Positions 31,362 through 43,950 of a stretch of 64,000 nucleotides of DNA are shown piece after piece; within the stretch, counting starts at the first letter, position 1, and each line of letters begins with the position of its first letter. The stretch comes from Pegoplata infirma (lineage: Eukaryota > Arthropoda > Insecta > Diptera > Anthomyiidae). The stretch spans positions 56,986,844 through 57,050,843 of the forward strand of contig OY992540.1 of NCBI GenBank assembly GCA_963921195.1, in the 5' to 3' direction. The translations under genes and the position numbers were made by a program. The notes beneath the pieces are model-generated. The model was not told the DNA's origin and ran no database searches. It worked only from the letters and a program-made list of their open reading frames with translations.

Positions 31362-33020
31362 CAGTGCCGGTCAAAAAAATAGCACCAATGACAAAATCTC
31401 TATTCATCCAATTAAAACAAAATATTATGTGTGTATTCGTTTAAAGTAAATATGTTATACTCTTATACAATGTATATACCCCTTAAATGTTTTTACTTTT
31501 TCCAAAAATTGTGGACGGTTCTTTTTTAATGTTCGATATTTTAAAAAAACTCTGAATCAGTGCAGTCAATAAAATAGCACCGAATGACAAAATCTCATTA
31601 AAAAAATTAATATTGTTTAAATTATTAAAATAAAAGTGTTAAATACTAAAGGAAGATAGTTTTTATTTATAAAAAAATTAATTCATTACAAAATTTGATG
31701 TTTATTTTCATAAAAATAAGACGTGGAAAGCATTACACTCCTCAAAAACGTGCTTTTGTAAAAAATATAATTTCTGAACATAAACCATATTCTGAATCAG
31801 GAAAATTAGTTGGATGCGCTTATAAAATGATTGAAAATTCAACAAAATTAACTTTAGAGCTTGAAAAACTTAGTCACAAGCGACGTTTGTCACCATAAGT
31901 GGTTAGGTGTTCGTAAAGACAATGGAAGAAGGCCCCATTTACGGCAGCTCTAGAGCTAAAAAAGGACAGCAAATGCTGAAAATGTTCGTCGAAGATTACA
32001 AAACAACAACATTAACGCTTGTAGATTCGAAAAAGTGCCCCTATTCTCACTTGAGCATGCTGCAAGTCGTTTGAAGTTTGCTAACTGTAACTCAGAATGA
32101 CCATCTTAAAAGTGGATCAATGTTCTATGTACAAATGAATCCATTGTTGTTTTATTTGGAGATATGGGATTACATACCTATGTCAGAAGACCCTATAACG
32201 CGGATTTCAATCCAAAATTCGAAATAAAAATAACTTAAAATGGTGCTTATGTTGTGGGGGATATTTTTCTACTGTGGAGTGGGGTTCATATATTGGACCA
32301 TGGCTCACATATTGGACTAGGACAATCGTGGATATACACTTAACGTTTATATCCTCCAGAAAGTAATGTTACTATAAGTTTCTGAGCAAATGCCACTAAT
32401 TTAGGTCTTTTAACACGTCAATTACCCAAAGCATGACGGGAAATTGGCAAAAAATTGGTTCTGGACAATAAAGTACAAGTGATGGAGTGACCTGGTCAGT
32501 CCCCAGACCTAGATCAAATCGATAGTTAATGGACAGATATAGAGAAGGGAGTGTCTCGAATACAACCAACTTGTAATGAAGCCCTTTGGTTGGCTGTTCA
32601 GCAAATCTGGAACTCAATTTCGAATTAAAGATCCCAAAATCTCGTGAATTCGGTACAATAACGTTGTACAGAGGTAATTGTCAACAATGAGCACTGGACA
32701 ATTTTTTTTTTTATTATTTAAAGATATCACAACAATACTGAATTCATAATCCATTCGTTTTTTAAATTTAAGAATTTAATTTTAATACAAAAAGTACTGT
32801 GGTGCTATTTTTTTGACTGAGTCTTTTTGAAGTTTTTTTAAAAACTCTGAAAATTTTTAATGAAATAAAAAACCATATTAGGCTTTTCTTATGTAATATT
32901 GTTTCACACTCTTGTAAGTAACTTATGACACGTTTTCAGTGACATAAGTTTAAATTGTTAAAAAAAAACCAACGAAGAAAATTTTGTTTTATCCTGGTGC
33001 TATTTTTTTGACCGCAGCTG
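31362..33020 (+). mobile_element. Tc1-like transposon with doubled terminal repeats, inactive
   Basis: Outer ends CAGTGCCGGTCAAAAAAATA and the inverted CAGCTGCGGTCAAAAAAATA, flanked by TA (31360-31361, 33021-33022). Inner copies of the same binding-site sequence lie about 190 bp inside each end (31558-31581 and 32801-32818), an IR/DR layout like that of Sleeping Beauty and Bari-type elements. 1659 bp is the normal Tc1 size. Confidence 0.9.
31695..32630 (+). pseudogene. Tc1-family transposase, decayed
   Basis: An open start reads RGKHYTPQKRAFVKNIISEH (helix-turn-helix DNA-binding part) and runs to about 31898. Downstream, in shifted frames, come VLCTNES followed by LFGDMGLHTYVRR (the DE-S...F-x-x-x-G segment, with the second catalytic Asp as Asn) and WPGQSPDLDQID followed by a stop (about 32490-32527; family WPxQSPDLNPIE). 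At least two frameshifts and several stops make it non-functional. DDE transposases cut and rejoin DNA at TA sites; this one cannot. Confidence 0.85.
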
Positions 33021-33022
33021 TA

Positions 33023-33756
33023 CATATATGCATAACAAAAGTTTTTTTGTTTATGTGTGTTTATATTACAATACATTGGCTTTAATTTAACTGTCCTGTC
33101 AGTTGTTTTGGTTGCTAGCCATGTGATAGAGTGTTACATATAGGGATCTGTGTATGAGAGTGTGTGTATGAATAAATGTGTGAGTGTTTATAAGTACATG
33201 ATGCAACACTTAATCTGCACATGCCATCATTATGTTGCCATTTATACAGCTTGTCGCTTTGTTTTTGATGGGAGATAAAAAATGTCTTTACTGTTGTTGT
33301 TTTTGTTGTTCATATGTCTATGTGTGTGTGTTATACAAATCTATGATGATTTTTCCCCCAAAAACAAACTTCAGTTATTTGTAATGTTATATAAAAGGAT
33401 TTGTTACATGTCACAGATATTTGCATGTGACTATAATTTACAATCAAACACAAACACGTTAAAATTCTAATGATGCAATGGATGAACGGTTCAGTGTTTT
33501 GAAATTTGGTTTGAATTCTTATTATTGACAATTATTTACGTTATACCATTATAAACTTATTGCAGTCTGTAATGGCCAAAAGTTACACTTAACACTAAAA
33601 TAGAGAAAATTTAAGATTTTACAGAAAAGAAAAATTTATTAAATTTTAACAACAAAAACCGACCTTTTTCGGTCATAATTCCCATTAACATTGGGATTAC
33701 TTAATAAAAATTATTACACAGCTCAACAAGAAAATGCGTAATGGATTCTGGTTAGT
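33023..33756. other. Spacer without a recognised gene
   Basis: Contains TGTGTGTG-rich stretches (33050-33180, 33318-33330) and no credible coding region. Confidence 0.45.
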
Positions 33757-34360
33757 GATTTGGATGGTGTCTGTTGCGCTGATTCCAAACCCGGAGCCCA
33801 AATTTGTCTATCACGTCAGGATTTTGAGTAATTCGCGGTTAAAGACCGAAAAAGGGCATTTTTGACCCTTTTTAAATGCTTATAAAATAAGATCCTGACA
33901 CGCAAATGACTTGGTATCAAGCTCATTCGAAAGCCTGTAATTTTCTCTTAAAGAAAAGATAAAAAGTTTTAAAAATTTAATTTTTTAAAATGGTAAAAAA
34001 GTCATTAGCAAAAAACCTTCCGTTTTTGGAATATTTAGTTTATTTACACAGTGTTTTTGAACAAATTTCCATACAAATTCATACGTAAATTTTAGATTTA
34101 AAGCACTTGTGGCTGATGATTTTTTTACCATTTTAGAAAATAAATTCCAAGGAGATTTGATCTTGTCTGAAAGAGAAATTACACACTTTCGAATGAACTT
34201 GATACCAAGTCATTTGCATGTCAGGATCTTATTTTATAGGCGTTCAAAAATGGTCAAAATGGGCATTTTTTGACACTTTAACCGCGGTTTTCTCAAAATT
34301 GTGACGTGATAGAAAAATTTGAGTGACCGTTTTGGAATCGGGGCACCAAACCCTATCAAC
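33757..34360. mobile_element. Fold-back element of about 600 bp
   Basis: The arms pair GATTCCAAACCCGGAGCCCA (33780) with the complement around 34340, TCTATCACGTCA with TGACGTGATAGA, AAATGACTTGGTATCAAGCT with ACTTGATACCAAGTCATTT, and TAAAATGGTAAAAAAGTCAT with its complement near 34115. The loop is about 70 bp around 34070. No protein is encoded. Confidence 0.8.
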
Positions 34361-34401
34361 TTTTTTTGGTTTCATCCAAAACGCAGCGACAAACCTAAGA
34401 T

Positions 34402-34985
34402 TTATAGAGCGGTGTTATCTATAAAAGCTTTATTTATCGGAGAGGTTGGGTTTAATGCACGGACACTCAGAGAAATGGCTTCTTCAAAGTGATGAAAAGT
34501 TACATCAATATGAGGAAATGTTGCATCATTTTTCGTCCACTGTAACGTGTCATCAATATGACAAAGCGATATCATCAATATAATGAAGGGTGTCATCAAT
34601 AAAATTTTTTTTTGTTCATTTAAAAATAAAAAAATATTATTTTTTTTTGTTATAATTTGATGTTATCGTAATTCAATTTTATTTATTTGTATTTACATCT
34701 TGTTTCTTTCGTGTCCACCAAGATTTGAACCACCGACATCTTGTTTATTGGGCTAAGCCTTCAGCCACTTACCTATAGCATATCAACAAATAATAATATT
34801 AAAAAGCCATTTTGTTCATTGTGTGCTATAACACACACAATGCATTCAGCAGCTGGTACGCTGTGTCAAAAGCTATGAGACTGAAAGAGATGGATGTTTT
34901 ATATTTATATAATATTTGTGTCCTTACAAATCCCCATTAGCAAACGTTTTAAAAACATGTATATAACAAAATTTATTGAGTCCTT
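34402..34985. repeat. Repeat region with GTCATCAATA motifs and a tRNA-like segment
   Basis: CATCAATATGA, GTCATCAATATGACAAAGCG, TCATCAATATAATGAAGG and GTCATCAATAAAA form a short degenerate array (34500-34605). Element boundaries are not resolved. Confidence 0.4.
34719..34783 (-). other. tRNA-like segment (A box and B box)
   Basis: On the - strand, GTGGCTGAAGGCTTAG (A box) and GGTTCAAATCTTGG (B box) are spaced about 32 bases apart, as in a tRNA. Flanking stems are weak. It resembles the tRNA-like segment at 8592-8662 (both share GGCTGAAGG). Confidence 0.45.
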
Positions 34986-35477
34986 ACATATAGGGCATTC
35001 CAGGCCAAATCACTCACTTTAAACCCGACCCCCTTCGATTAATTTTTGTTTGGATATGTTTTAATACTTATTAAATGCAACTTGCTCTCAAATTTTCAGA
35101 TTTTTATACCATGTTGGTGTTGAGTAATCAATTTTTCAAAATGGCGATTTTTTCAAAACAATTAAAAAAATTAAATGTTCAATTAATTTTGGCCATTAAA
35201 AAACCAGATGTCTTAAAAAAAGTTGGACAACGTTTTGTTGGTATTTATGTAGTTTTAGAAAAAAAATTTGAAAAAGTTATTCGAAGAAATTATCCCTTTT
35301 TTTTTTTTTACGGATTACAAGGAAAAATATGATTTTTTTCTGTTTCTTAATTTTTTTGGTATTATGAGTTAAATTTGAATTAAGGTAGTTACAGAATTAT
35401 GATTTGGAGTAAAATGCCTCTCTAATAAGGTACTCAAATCTAAAATCGGTTGAAAGTCAGCCAAGTTATTAAGACTT

Positions 35478-36735
35478 CCCCAGGCATCTAATGTGTGGCA
35501 GACCACTTGATTAAGGAATAAAACCCAATTTTTGAAATTCATTGAAATTTTCTACTGTAATAGCATTTTTTTATTTCCAAGTTAAAATGTAATTAGATGA
35601 CAAGTATTTTTCATATTGTGTTTAAAATTAATGCTAAAAATGCCCGCATTTTCATTTCAACACCCTTTTGAAATCTCTATTTTAAATTTTTTTTTTATAC
35701 CCTCCACTCTAGTGATAGAGGGTATATATAAGTTTGTCATTCCGTTTGTAACACCTCGAAATATTGGTCTAGGACCCCATAAAGTATTTATATTCATGAT
35801 CCTCGATCGATTTTAAGACGATCTAGCGATGTCCGTCCGTCCGTCCGTCCGTCCGTCCGTCCGTCCGTCCGTCTGTCCGTCTGTCTGTCTGTTGAAAACA
35901 CGCTAACTTTTGAAAGACTTTACAGAGGCTCCTGAAGTTTGGCATATATGTTGGGCATTTACCTGGTCAGGTTGGCATTGCAATCCAGTGAAATCGGTCC
36001 AGTGGTTCAAAAGTTATAAGCAAATGAGTGAATTTCGGCAAGAGTTTTTTTGGAATTTACGAGATAAAACACACGGAACTTTCGAACGAAAATTCGGAGG
36101 GTGCTGAAGTGTGGCATATATATTTGCTGTTCCTTTGGTCCAGTTTGTTTTAAATTTCAGCCAAATCGGTCCAGTGGTTCAAAAGTTATTAGCAAAACCG
36201 TAAATTTCAGATTCGCCTCACCTTAAATTCACATGTTGAAACCCCGTTAAACAGGTTTTAAAAACATTGGTAAGTCACAAAAATATTTTACAACTCATTT
36301 TTGTCACTCAAAAATATTTTTACACTAAAATAAAAAAAAAAAATACACTCGAAAAAAATTTTACACTCAAAAAAAATTTTACACTCAAAAAAAAATTTAG
36401 TAAATTATTTTTTTTTTTTCAAAAATTAGTTAAAAAAAAAGTTTTTTTAAACAAAATAAAATATTTCTAATCAAAAATGTTATTTTTTCGCTCTAGAAAA
36501 TTTACTATAACTTAAAAAGGACATTGTGGAGGGTATTCATAGATTCGGCCAAGTCGAATTTAACTTTTCTACTTGTTTTTTTTTGTTTTAAAATTTGGAA
36601 AAACCAAAAAAAATATTACACTGAAACATTAGTAGTGAAGAAATGTTATTACAGTAGAAAATTTCAATAAATTTAAAAAAAGGGACTCGTATTCTTAATC
36701 AAGTGGTGTGACACATGCTAGATGCCTGGAGAAGT
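35478..36735. repeat. Inverted repeat split by a mini-me element
   Basis: CCCAGGCATCTA, CCACTTGATTAAG, TTGAAATTTTCTACTGTAAT at 35485-35562 are mirrored by ATTACAGTAGAAAATTTCAA, CTTAATCAAGTGG and TAGATGCCTGGAG at 36649-36732. The mini-me element at 35696-36578 lies between them. The region to the left (34988-35477) is probably part of the same element but its partner arm is not seen. Confidence 0.65.
35696..36578 (+). mobile_element. mini-me element (type 1), complete
   Basis: TATACCCTCCACTC hairpin, GGACCCCATAAAGTATTTAT, an uninterrupted (CCGT)n run of about 40 bp at 35831-35875 leading into GTCTGTCTGTCTG, CACTC plus A-run repeats at 36310-36400, ending GTGGAGGGTATTCATAG, ATTCGGCCAAGTCGAAT and ACTTGTTT. 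It has the longest GTCY tract of the copies here. Confidence 0.88.
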
Positions 36736-36739
36736 TGTA

Positions 36740-37030
36740 ATAAATTTTCTTTAGAATTTAAGAATTTTTCTATAGAAAATATTTGAGAATTTTTCGTAGA
36801 CATAAAAAATGTTAACATTCCGAGACATTTCTTATTTAAACAAATTTAAATATTCTTTCTAGAAGAATTTCTATAAAAAATTTCTCCTATAGAAAATTTT
36901 TCTTTAACAAAAATTTTGAATTCTTTATAGAATAATTTCTATGATAATTTTCTAATATAGAAAAATACTCAGATATTTCCTATAGAAAAATTCACAAATT
37001 ATTTCTATAGAAAAATTCTCAATTTTTTCC
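36740..37030. repeat. Degenerate A/T repeat, left part
   Basis: Units close to TTTTTCTATAGAAAAATT recur every 25-35 bp. The same array resumes at 39244-39370, so the element at 37033-39241 inserted into it. A related array is at 45150-46000. Confidence 0.6.
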
Positions 37031-37032
37031 TA

Positions 37033-39241
37033 CCCGGCTAAAAATAAATGTGTATGTTCATATATGCTTATGTATCGATCTTTATATGATCATATATGAC
37101 ATTTATGGAAACATATATGTAACCATATATGCAAGAAACGATCCCATATATGTGGTCGTATATAAAATATGTGCCATATATGATATCATATATGGAACCA
37201 TATATGTTATCATAAAATGTTAAATCATAGTACATGTGTATGCAAATTTGAACCAGAATTACAAAATAAAAGTTTTTTACGAAAAAATTTTTATAAAAGG
37301 TAAGTTTTCATTAACATGTACTTAGAATTTTAAAATCATATGTGCTAATTTTTTCCAGTTCATCGTCATAACAAGTATAATCGTGGACTTTTTTTATCCA
37401 AAACAAGATCATATTTAAAATGAGTAAATGTATGTCGCAAATACAATATTATTGAGTACTTTGATGTTGAATAAAATTAAACTACGCAGCTTCGTTAATC
37501 TCGTGCAACTTGGTGGAGAGGTCATATGCACCACCATAATGTTATCACTACGATTGCAATACTGCAAACTATTTTAAAAACCATTAATGTCGCCATAGCG
37601 AATTAGAAAGATCGTGTAAGCAGTTTTAAGGCCGAGTTAAGTTAAGCTTACTCAACTTGGAGAAGAGGACATATGCACCTCCAGAATGTTATCACTACGA
37701 TTCCAACACTATAAATTATTTTGAAATCCCATACTGTCGCAATAGTAAATTGGAAATGGAAAGAACGTATAAGTTGGAGGCCGAGTTACTATTTAAAGAA
37801 AATTCAACCATGAGGAGCTACGTTAAGCTCGTTCTAGAAGGAGAAGAGGGCATATGCACCACCATAACGTTATCACTACGGTTACAACACTACAAACTAT
37901 TTTAAAATCGCTTACTGTCGCCATAGAAAATCAAAATGAAAAAACGTATGATCAGTTTAAAGGTTGAGCAACTATTTCGGAAGGACAACGTTTTTACTTA
38001 CAATCACAAGAAAGCTGTCAATAAGCGAAAGTGACAACCTGGCACACTGTTGCCCTGATGTAAGTAATAGTTTCTTATCCCTATCCTTCAAATATCGTTA
38101 CACACATAACCCAGAAAGATAAAATACATACTTCTAAATATATTGCTTTTAATCGAAGTCTTAAGTAATTATGTGCCTACTAAAAAATTTGAGTAAAAAA
38201 CATGCATTTAGTACTAGCAAGTTCTTTTTTTCTGGAATAAAAAAGGAATATGGAATAATTTTTAATATTTTTTCAGATGGAGATCTGAAAGGCAATATAT
38301 CTTTCTGTAAAAAGCATTCATGGCCTTAAGCATCCCATGGTCCTTACAAAATACACTCCATTAACATGTATGTATGTATCTAGCAGTATTAAGACAATCT
38401 TTAAAGGTACATGGTTGTTTCGTTAAATGATATTCGTGTTATCATTAAATTAGCACCAAATGCTGTTGTTGGTAATAATTCAATACAATAAAAATTCTAG
38501 AAATATCTTATATACATACTAATATTATTTTATATCTATTTTTTTTAGATTTTGACTTTTTTAACAAAAACGCTAAGTCTGAAGATAATCGAAATTAACA
38601 CTAAAACAAGAAAACACATAGGAAATCATCGTTCCTGTAATAAGCCATTTGTTCCCATCTTTCGTAATTGATATCAATCGAAAGACTTGATATATTAGAT
38701 CTTTTATGTTCAATTTATTTATTTTTAATATCAAAATGTATTCTCGTATCTATAAGATTAATTATATAATTTTATATGGTCACCAAAAATGCAAACGATA
38801 GTAACTAAATAATCAAAATCATCTAACTAAAGGTGTCCATTAAAATATATGAAAAACACCAGTAATGAATAAAAAAATATTTTTTATTTTTAATTATACT
38901 TACGTACATCGTTTGCAATTCTGGTGAATATATACATAATAATCTATTACATATAGTTTAAGATAAAAAAAATAAATAAAAAATATTAAAAATAATGTAA
39001 AACAAATTAAAAACAACATCATATATGATCCAATATATGATTCAATATATGATCCAATATATGTTTCAATATATGATCTAATATATGATCACATATATTG
39101 GATCATATATGATCGTGTCTTATATAAGCGCCAATTTTGGAATATGTTCATATATGAGACCATATTTGATACTATATATGATACTGTATATGGTCTCATA
39201 TATGATAACATATCTGATGATATACAACATTTTTAGCCGGG
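37033..39241. mobile_element. TA-flanked 2.2-kb element with CCCGGCTAAAAAT ends
   Basis: CCCGGCTAAAAATAAATG at the left and ATTTTTAGCCGGG at the right are flanked by TA (37031-37032, 39242-39243). Both subterminal regions are arrays of CATATATG-type palindromes (37060-37210 and 39020-39230). The interior holds three tandem, degenerate copies of about 180 bp (37495-37960) with GCACCACCATAATGTTATCA and CACTACAAACTATTTT; translated, they resemble a piece of the LINE fragment at 51390-51450. No transposase is seen. Confidence 0.7.
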
Positions 39242-39375
39242 TAAAGAAAAATTCTCAAATTTTTTACATAGAAAATTCTAAAATTTCAAGATATTTTTCC
39301 TTCAGAAAAATTTTAAGTTCTTATGAAATTTTTCATAGAAAATATTTTCAGATTGTTTTTTATTTAACTTTCCTA

Positions 39376-40217
39376 CACTCAAAAAAATACGTTTGTAGAT
39401 TTACTATTTTTTTTTTGCTAACGCTAGTTAGCTAACTTTTAGCAAATTTTTAGTTGAGATTAGCATGTTAGCAAAAAATTATTGTAAACTTCATTTAGCA
39501 CATTGACAATTTTAAACAAACTTTGAACTAATTTCTTTTGCTAAATTTGAAATTGAGTTGACAACATTTTTACAAGATTTTTTGCTAATATTAGCAAAAA
39601 TAAATGGTAAAGGTTTTTTTTATTTTCAGAAAACTTAAAATGGCGCTATCTCGGAAATTAAGCCAGATAGAGCAAAATGGAGGCCATTTTTGGTTCTCGA
39701 GCTCTCCATAGTATCGCCGGTCCTCTTCACATGTGTGGACCCTAATGGGTCTTAACTTTGGATCCAAAAAAGTTAGCATTCCCGAAAATTTTAAAATGCT
39801 CATATCTCGGTAAATACTGCCGACACAACAAAAAGTTCAAAAGCTCTCCGAGTAATATTTTTGAAGTTATCGAGTTTTGTAATTCTCAAAACCCCGGTGG
39901 TCCCCTAAAATCACGTATCTCAAAAACTAAGCAAGATAGAGCGAAACGGACACTAATTTTGGATCAACAACTATAACGATTTTTAAGGAACACAAGTAGG
40001 ACTGGGCCCATCGGGGTCTGAACCTATCGGGTCCGAACCCAATGGGGTCCTCAAATGTGTATGAACTAAGTTGAAATAAAAAAAAATTCAGTTAACTAAT
40101 TTTTAGCAAAAGGTTTTTGCTAACTTTAACAAAAAAATTGTGGGTTTAAAATCAGCAAATTTTCTTGTAGGTTTACAAGCTTTTTTTGCTAACTTTACAG
40201 TTTTTTTTTTTTGAGTG
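39376..40217 (+). mobile_element. CAC-type MITE, family W copy 1
   Basis: CACTCAAAAAAATACG and the inverted TTTTTTTTTGAGTG ends are flanked by TA. It is packed with TTAGCAAAA/TTTTGCTAA blocks at both ends, with a central part (39640-40020) shared with the inverted copy at 48843-49726. Short overlapping open frames in the centre exist in both copies but show no domain or conserved substitutions that would support coding. Confidence 0.85.
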
Positions 40218-41500
40218 TATTTTTTCCTCTTCTTTATTTTCTCTTCATTGCATTCATCCCCCGTAGATCAGCGCCTGGTTTGAAGAGAGGGTGGTTTTGA
40301 GGTAATCCCCAAGACTATTTCTGAAGCTTGTAAAAATTAAAATAATTAAAAAAAAAAAAAATAGTAAGCCTCCAAAAGACTCAAAAAAAAAAAATCATCG
40401 TCAAAAATCCCTTTTAAAGAAGAAACTATGTTCCTGGGTAGCTGTTTCTGATGCGTAAAATAAGTGTAAAAACGGCCAACACGTACAGAAGACATAGCGA
40501 CTGTAATTGGGGATATTTATATTTCTTACGTGGTCCATTTTTTATTGGGATAATGTCCCAATTAATTTTTAATCATAGTCTCCGCCATGGCGTAATACAG
40601 TGATAGGGATTATTACCGACTTAATTTCGAAGATAATCACTGAACGACCAACAAATTGTTAAATAATTTTTAAATAATAATACCGTTTTGTTAGCAAAAA
40701 CATTACAACTTGCCAAAAAGTAAAGTTCAAAAATGTGCAGACTCCTGTTATGCTAGAACATAAAATATGAAATACTTAAACAAGTGCATGCAATATTCCG
40801 AAAAAAAAATATTTTCAAAATTGTATGATAAAAAGAAAATAACCCGTTTTACTGATGTCAACATAAATTCAACTCCAAAACAACCAACACGTGCAACAAC
40901 ATGAATAACAATAATACAAACAACATTCTAGCAACAACAAAAATGTACAGAACAATGGCAACATGCCACTCCAATACAAAAACTCCTTTGGGAAACTATA
41001 CTACTCTATGTACTTCTCAGGAAAAAAAATGTAAAATATAAAATATGAAAACTAAATATTACATACCTCGGAAAAACAAACCCAGCGATAATATTTTTAA
41101 GTGGGTTACCTAAAAAAACAGAATCGATTTAAACTAATGTAATCTTTGCGATCCATTTTTCGGGTTATTACTGATCTTTCAAATCTCGGATCAGAACTGA
41201 TCTTACTTGGATCAGTACTGATCATTCAAATCTCGGATAAGATGTTATATATAAGAATATATCTAAACATTTTTACTCGGGCATCCCGTTTATCCCGGAA
41301 TCATGTTCGTTTTGGTGAAAAATGTTATAAAAAACTTTTAAAGCCTTATGTTAAAAAAAAAAATTTCTACTACGATATTGAATTATCTGGATTTCATGGT
41401 ATATTTTACCATATTTGATTAAGAATTATTTTTTTATGTAAAATTAGGAATAAATTTATCTTCGTGATATAGTTGTTGTTCACTTAAGAAGACAAAAAAA
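40218..41500. other. Spacer without a recognised gene
   Basis: Possibly single-copy. A small repeat of CTGATC plus TTTCAAATCTCGGAT occurs at 41165-41240. No coding region recognised. Confidence 0.4.
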
Positions 41501-42388
41501 TAAAACTTTCCCTTGTCAGTATCCGAAATTTTTAAAATTCATTTTCAGAATGGATGATCCCATACTCTAAGTCACGTTTAATGACCATTTTTTCATGATA
41601 TCAAAAAAGTACCAAAAATCACTTTTTCACCCTCTTATCATTGGAGACTTTTTAAAAAGTACTTTTGTCAGAAAGAATTCCCAAAAAATCCTTTTTCCAC
41701 AGTGTTTTTTATCGAAGGATCCTACATTTCAAATTTCAAGTTTCTAGGATCATTATTTAAAAAAAAAAATGATAAAAAACCGGAGCAGACTATTTTTACC
41801 CCTTTTTGCCAATTGAATCGGAATTTACAAAAATCGCTTTTTCCAGAATGTTTTTTTCACCGAATGCTTCTTCACTCTATATTTCCTTTGTCTAGTATAA
41901 TTTTTTCAGGATATATAAAAAGGAACAAACTACACTTTTTCCTCTCTTGTACTCCCCTAAGAAAAATTCCTGAATGTTTTCTTTACCAAAGAATTCTACA
42001 TCTCAAATTTCTACGACTATTACTTCAGGAAATACAAAAAGTACCAAACGTACACTTTTACCCCTCTAACCCGGCTTAGAACGTTATTTTTTTTCACCAA
42101 AGGTTCTTACATTCCAAATTGCAAGTCAATAAGACCATTATTTCTGAAATAAAAAAAGAGTACCAAATGTACAGTTTTTACCCTTTTAACCCCTTAGAAA
42201 CAGCATGGGATATATTAGTGGATTTATTTTTCTGGAGGTGAACCTACATTCCCGATTTCAAGTTTCTTGGATCATAATCTTAAGAAATATAATATATAAG
42301 TACCAACAGCACAGATTTTACCCTTTTTACCCCCATAGAATCAACATAGGCAAAACCCGAGCCTTTATGTCCATTATTTCATTATTTA
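41500..42388 (+). repeat. Tandem repeat, unit about 150 bp, left of the minisatellite
   Basis: Blocks of ACATTTCAAATTTCAAGTTT, GATCATTATTT, AAAGTACCAAA and TTTTTACCCCTTT recur five or so times with divergence; one more unit follows the minisatellite at 43951-44085. The AAAAAGTACCAA piece of the unit resembles the 16-bp repeat next to it. Confidence 0.65.
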
Positions 42389-43950
42389 TACTTTTTATAA
42401 AAGGTACTTTTTGTAAAAGGTATTTTTATAAAAGGTACTTTTTATAAAAGGTACTTTTTATAAAAGGTACTTTTTATAAAAGGTACTTTTTATAAAAGGT
42501 ACTTTTTATAAAAGGTACTTTTTATAAAAGGTACTATTTATAAAAGGTACTTTTTATAAAAGGTACTTCTTATAAAAGGTACTTCTTATAAAAGGTACTT
42601 TTTATAAAATGTACTTTTTATAAAAGGTACTTTTTATAAAAGGTACTTTTTATAAAAGGTACTTTTTATAAAAGGTACTTTTTATAAAAGGTACTTTTTA
42701 TAAAAGGTATTTTTATAAAAGGTACTTTTTATAAAAGGTACTTTTTATAAAAGGTACTTTTTATAAAAGGTACTTTTTATAAAAGGCACTTTTTATAAAA
42801 GGTACTTTTTATAAATGGTACTTTTTATAAACGGTACTTTTTATAAAAGGTACTTTTTATAAAAGGTACTTTTATAAAAGGTACTTTTTATAAAAGGTAC
42901 TTTTTATAAAAGGTACTTTTTATAAAAGGTACTTTTTATAAAAGGTACTTTTTATAAAAGGTACTTTTTATAAAAGGTACTTTTTATAAAAGGTACTTTT
43001 TATAAAATGCACTTTTTATAAAAGGTACTTTTTATAAAAGGTACTTTTTATAAAAGATACTTTTTATAAAAGGTAATTTTTATAAAAGGTACTTTTTATA
43101 AAAGGTACTTTTTATAAAATGCACTTTTTATAAAAGGTACTTTTTATAAAAGGTACTTTTTATAAAAGATACTTTTTATAAAAGGTAATTTTTATAAAAG
43201 GTACTTTTTATAAAAGGTACTTTTTATAAAAGGTACTTTTTATTAAAGGTACTTTTTATAAAAGGTACTTTTTATAAAAGGTACTTTTTATAAAAGGTAC
43301 TTTTTATAAAAGGTACTTTTTATAAAAGGTACTTTTTATAAAAGGTACTTTTTATAAAAGGTACTTTTTATAAAAGGTACTTTTTATAAAAGGTACTTTT
43401 TATAAAAGGTACTTTTTATAAAAGGTACTTTTTATAAAAGGTACTTTTTATAAAAGGTACTTTTTATAAAAGGTACTTTTTATAAAAGGTACTTTTTATA
43501 AAAGGTACTTTTTATAAAAGGTACTTTTTATAAAAGGTACTTTTTATAAAAGGTACTTTTTATAAAAGGTACTTTTTATAAAAGGTGCTTTTTATAAAAG
43601 GTACTTTTTATAAAAGGTACTTTTTATAAAAGGTACTTTTTATAAAAGGTACTTTTTATAAAAGGTACTTTTTATAAAAGGTACTTTTTATAAAAGGTAC
43701 TTTTTATAAAAGTACTTTTTATAAAAGGTACTTTTTGTAAAGGTACTTTTTGTAAAAGGTACTTTTTATAAAATGCACTTTTTATAAAAGGTACTTTCTA
43801 TAAAAGGTACTTTTTATAAAAGGTACTTTTTATAAAAGGTACTTTTATAAAAGGTACTTTTTATAAAAAGTACCTTTTATAAAAAGCTTTTATAAAAAGT
43901 ACCTTTTATATAAAAAGCTTTTATAAAAAGTACCTTTTATAAAAAGTACC
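42389..43950. repeat. 16-bp minisatellite, about 95 units
   Basis: The unit GGTACTTTTTATAAAA is repeated with high fidelity from about 42389 to 43865, then runs inverted (AAAAAGTACCTTTTAT) to 43950, so the array ends in a fold-back. Variant units (TGCAC, GATAC and GTAAT forms in the same order) occur at 43008 and again exactly 112 bp later at 43120, showing a seven-unit duplication. Confidence 0.97.

Noticed and set aside
41702..42079. 125-codon open frame beside the minisatellite
   Set aside because: It crosses several tandem units of about 150 bp and shows no domain; stop-free length is explained by repetition.
42389..43950. Regularly repeated array as a CRISPR
   Set aside because: The repeats are directly tandem with no unique spacers, in a eukaryotic context.
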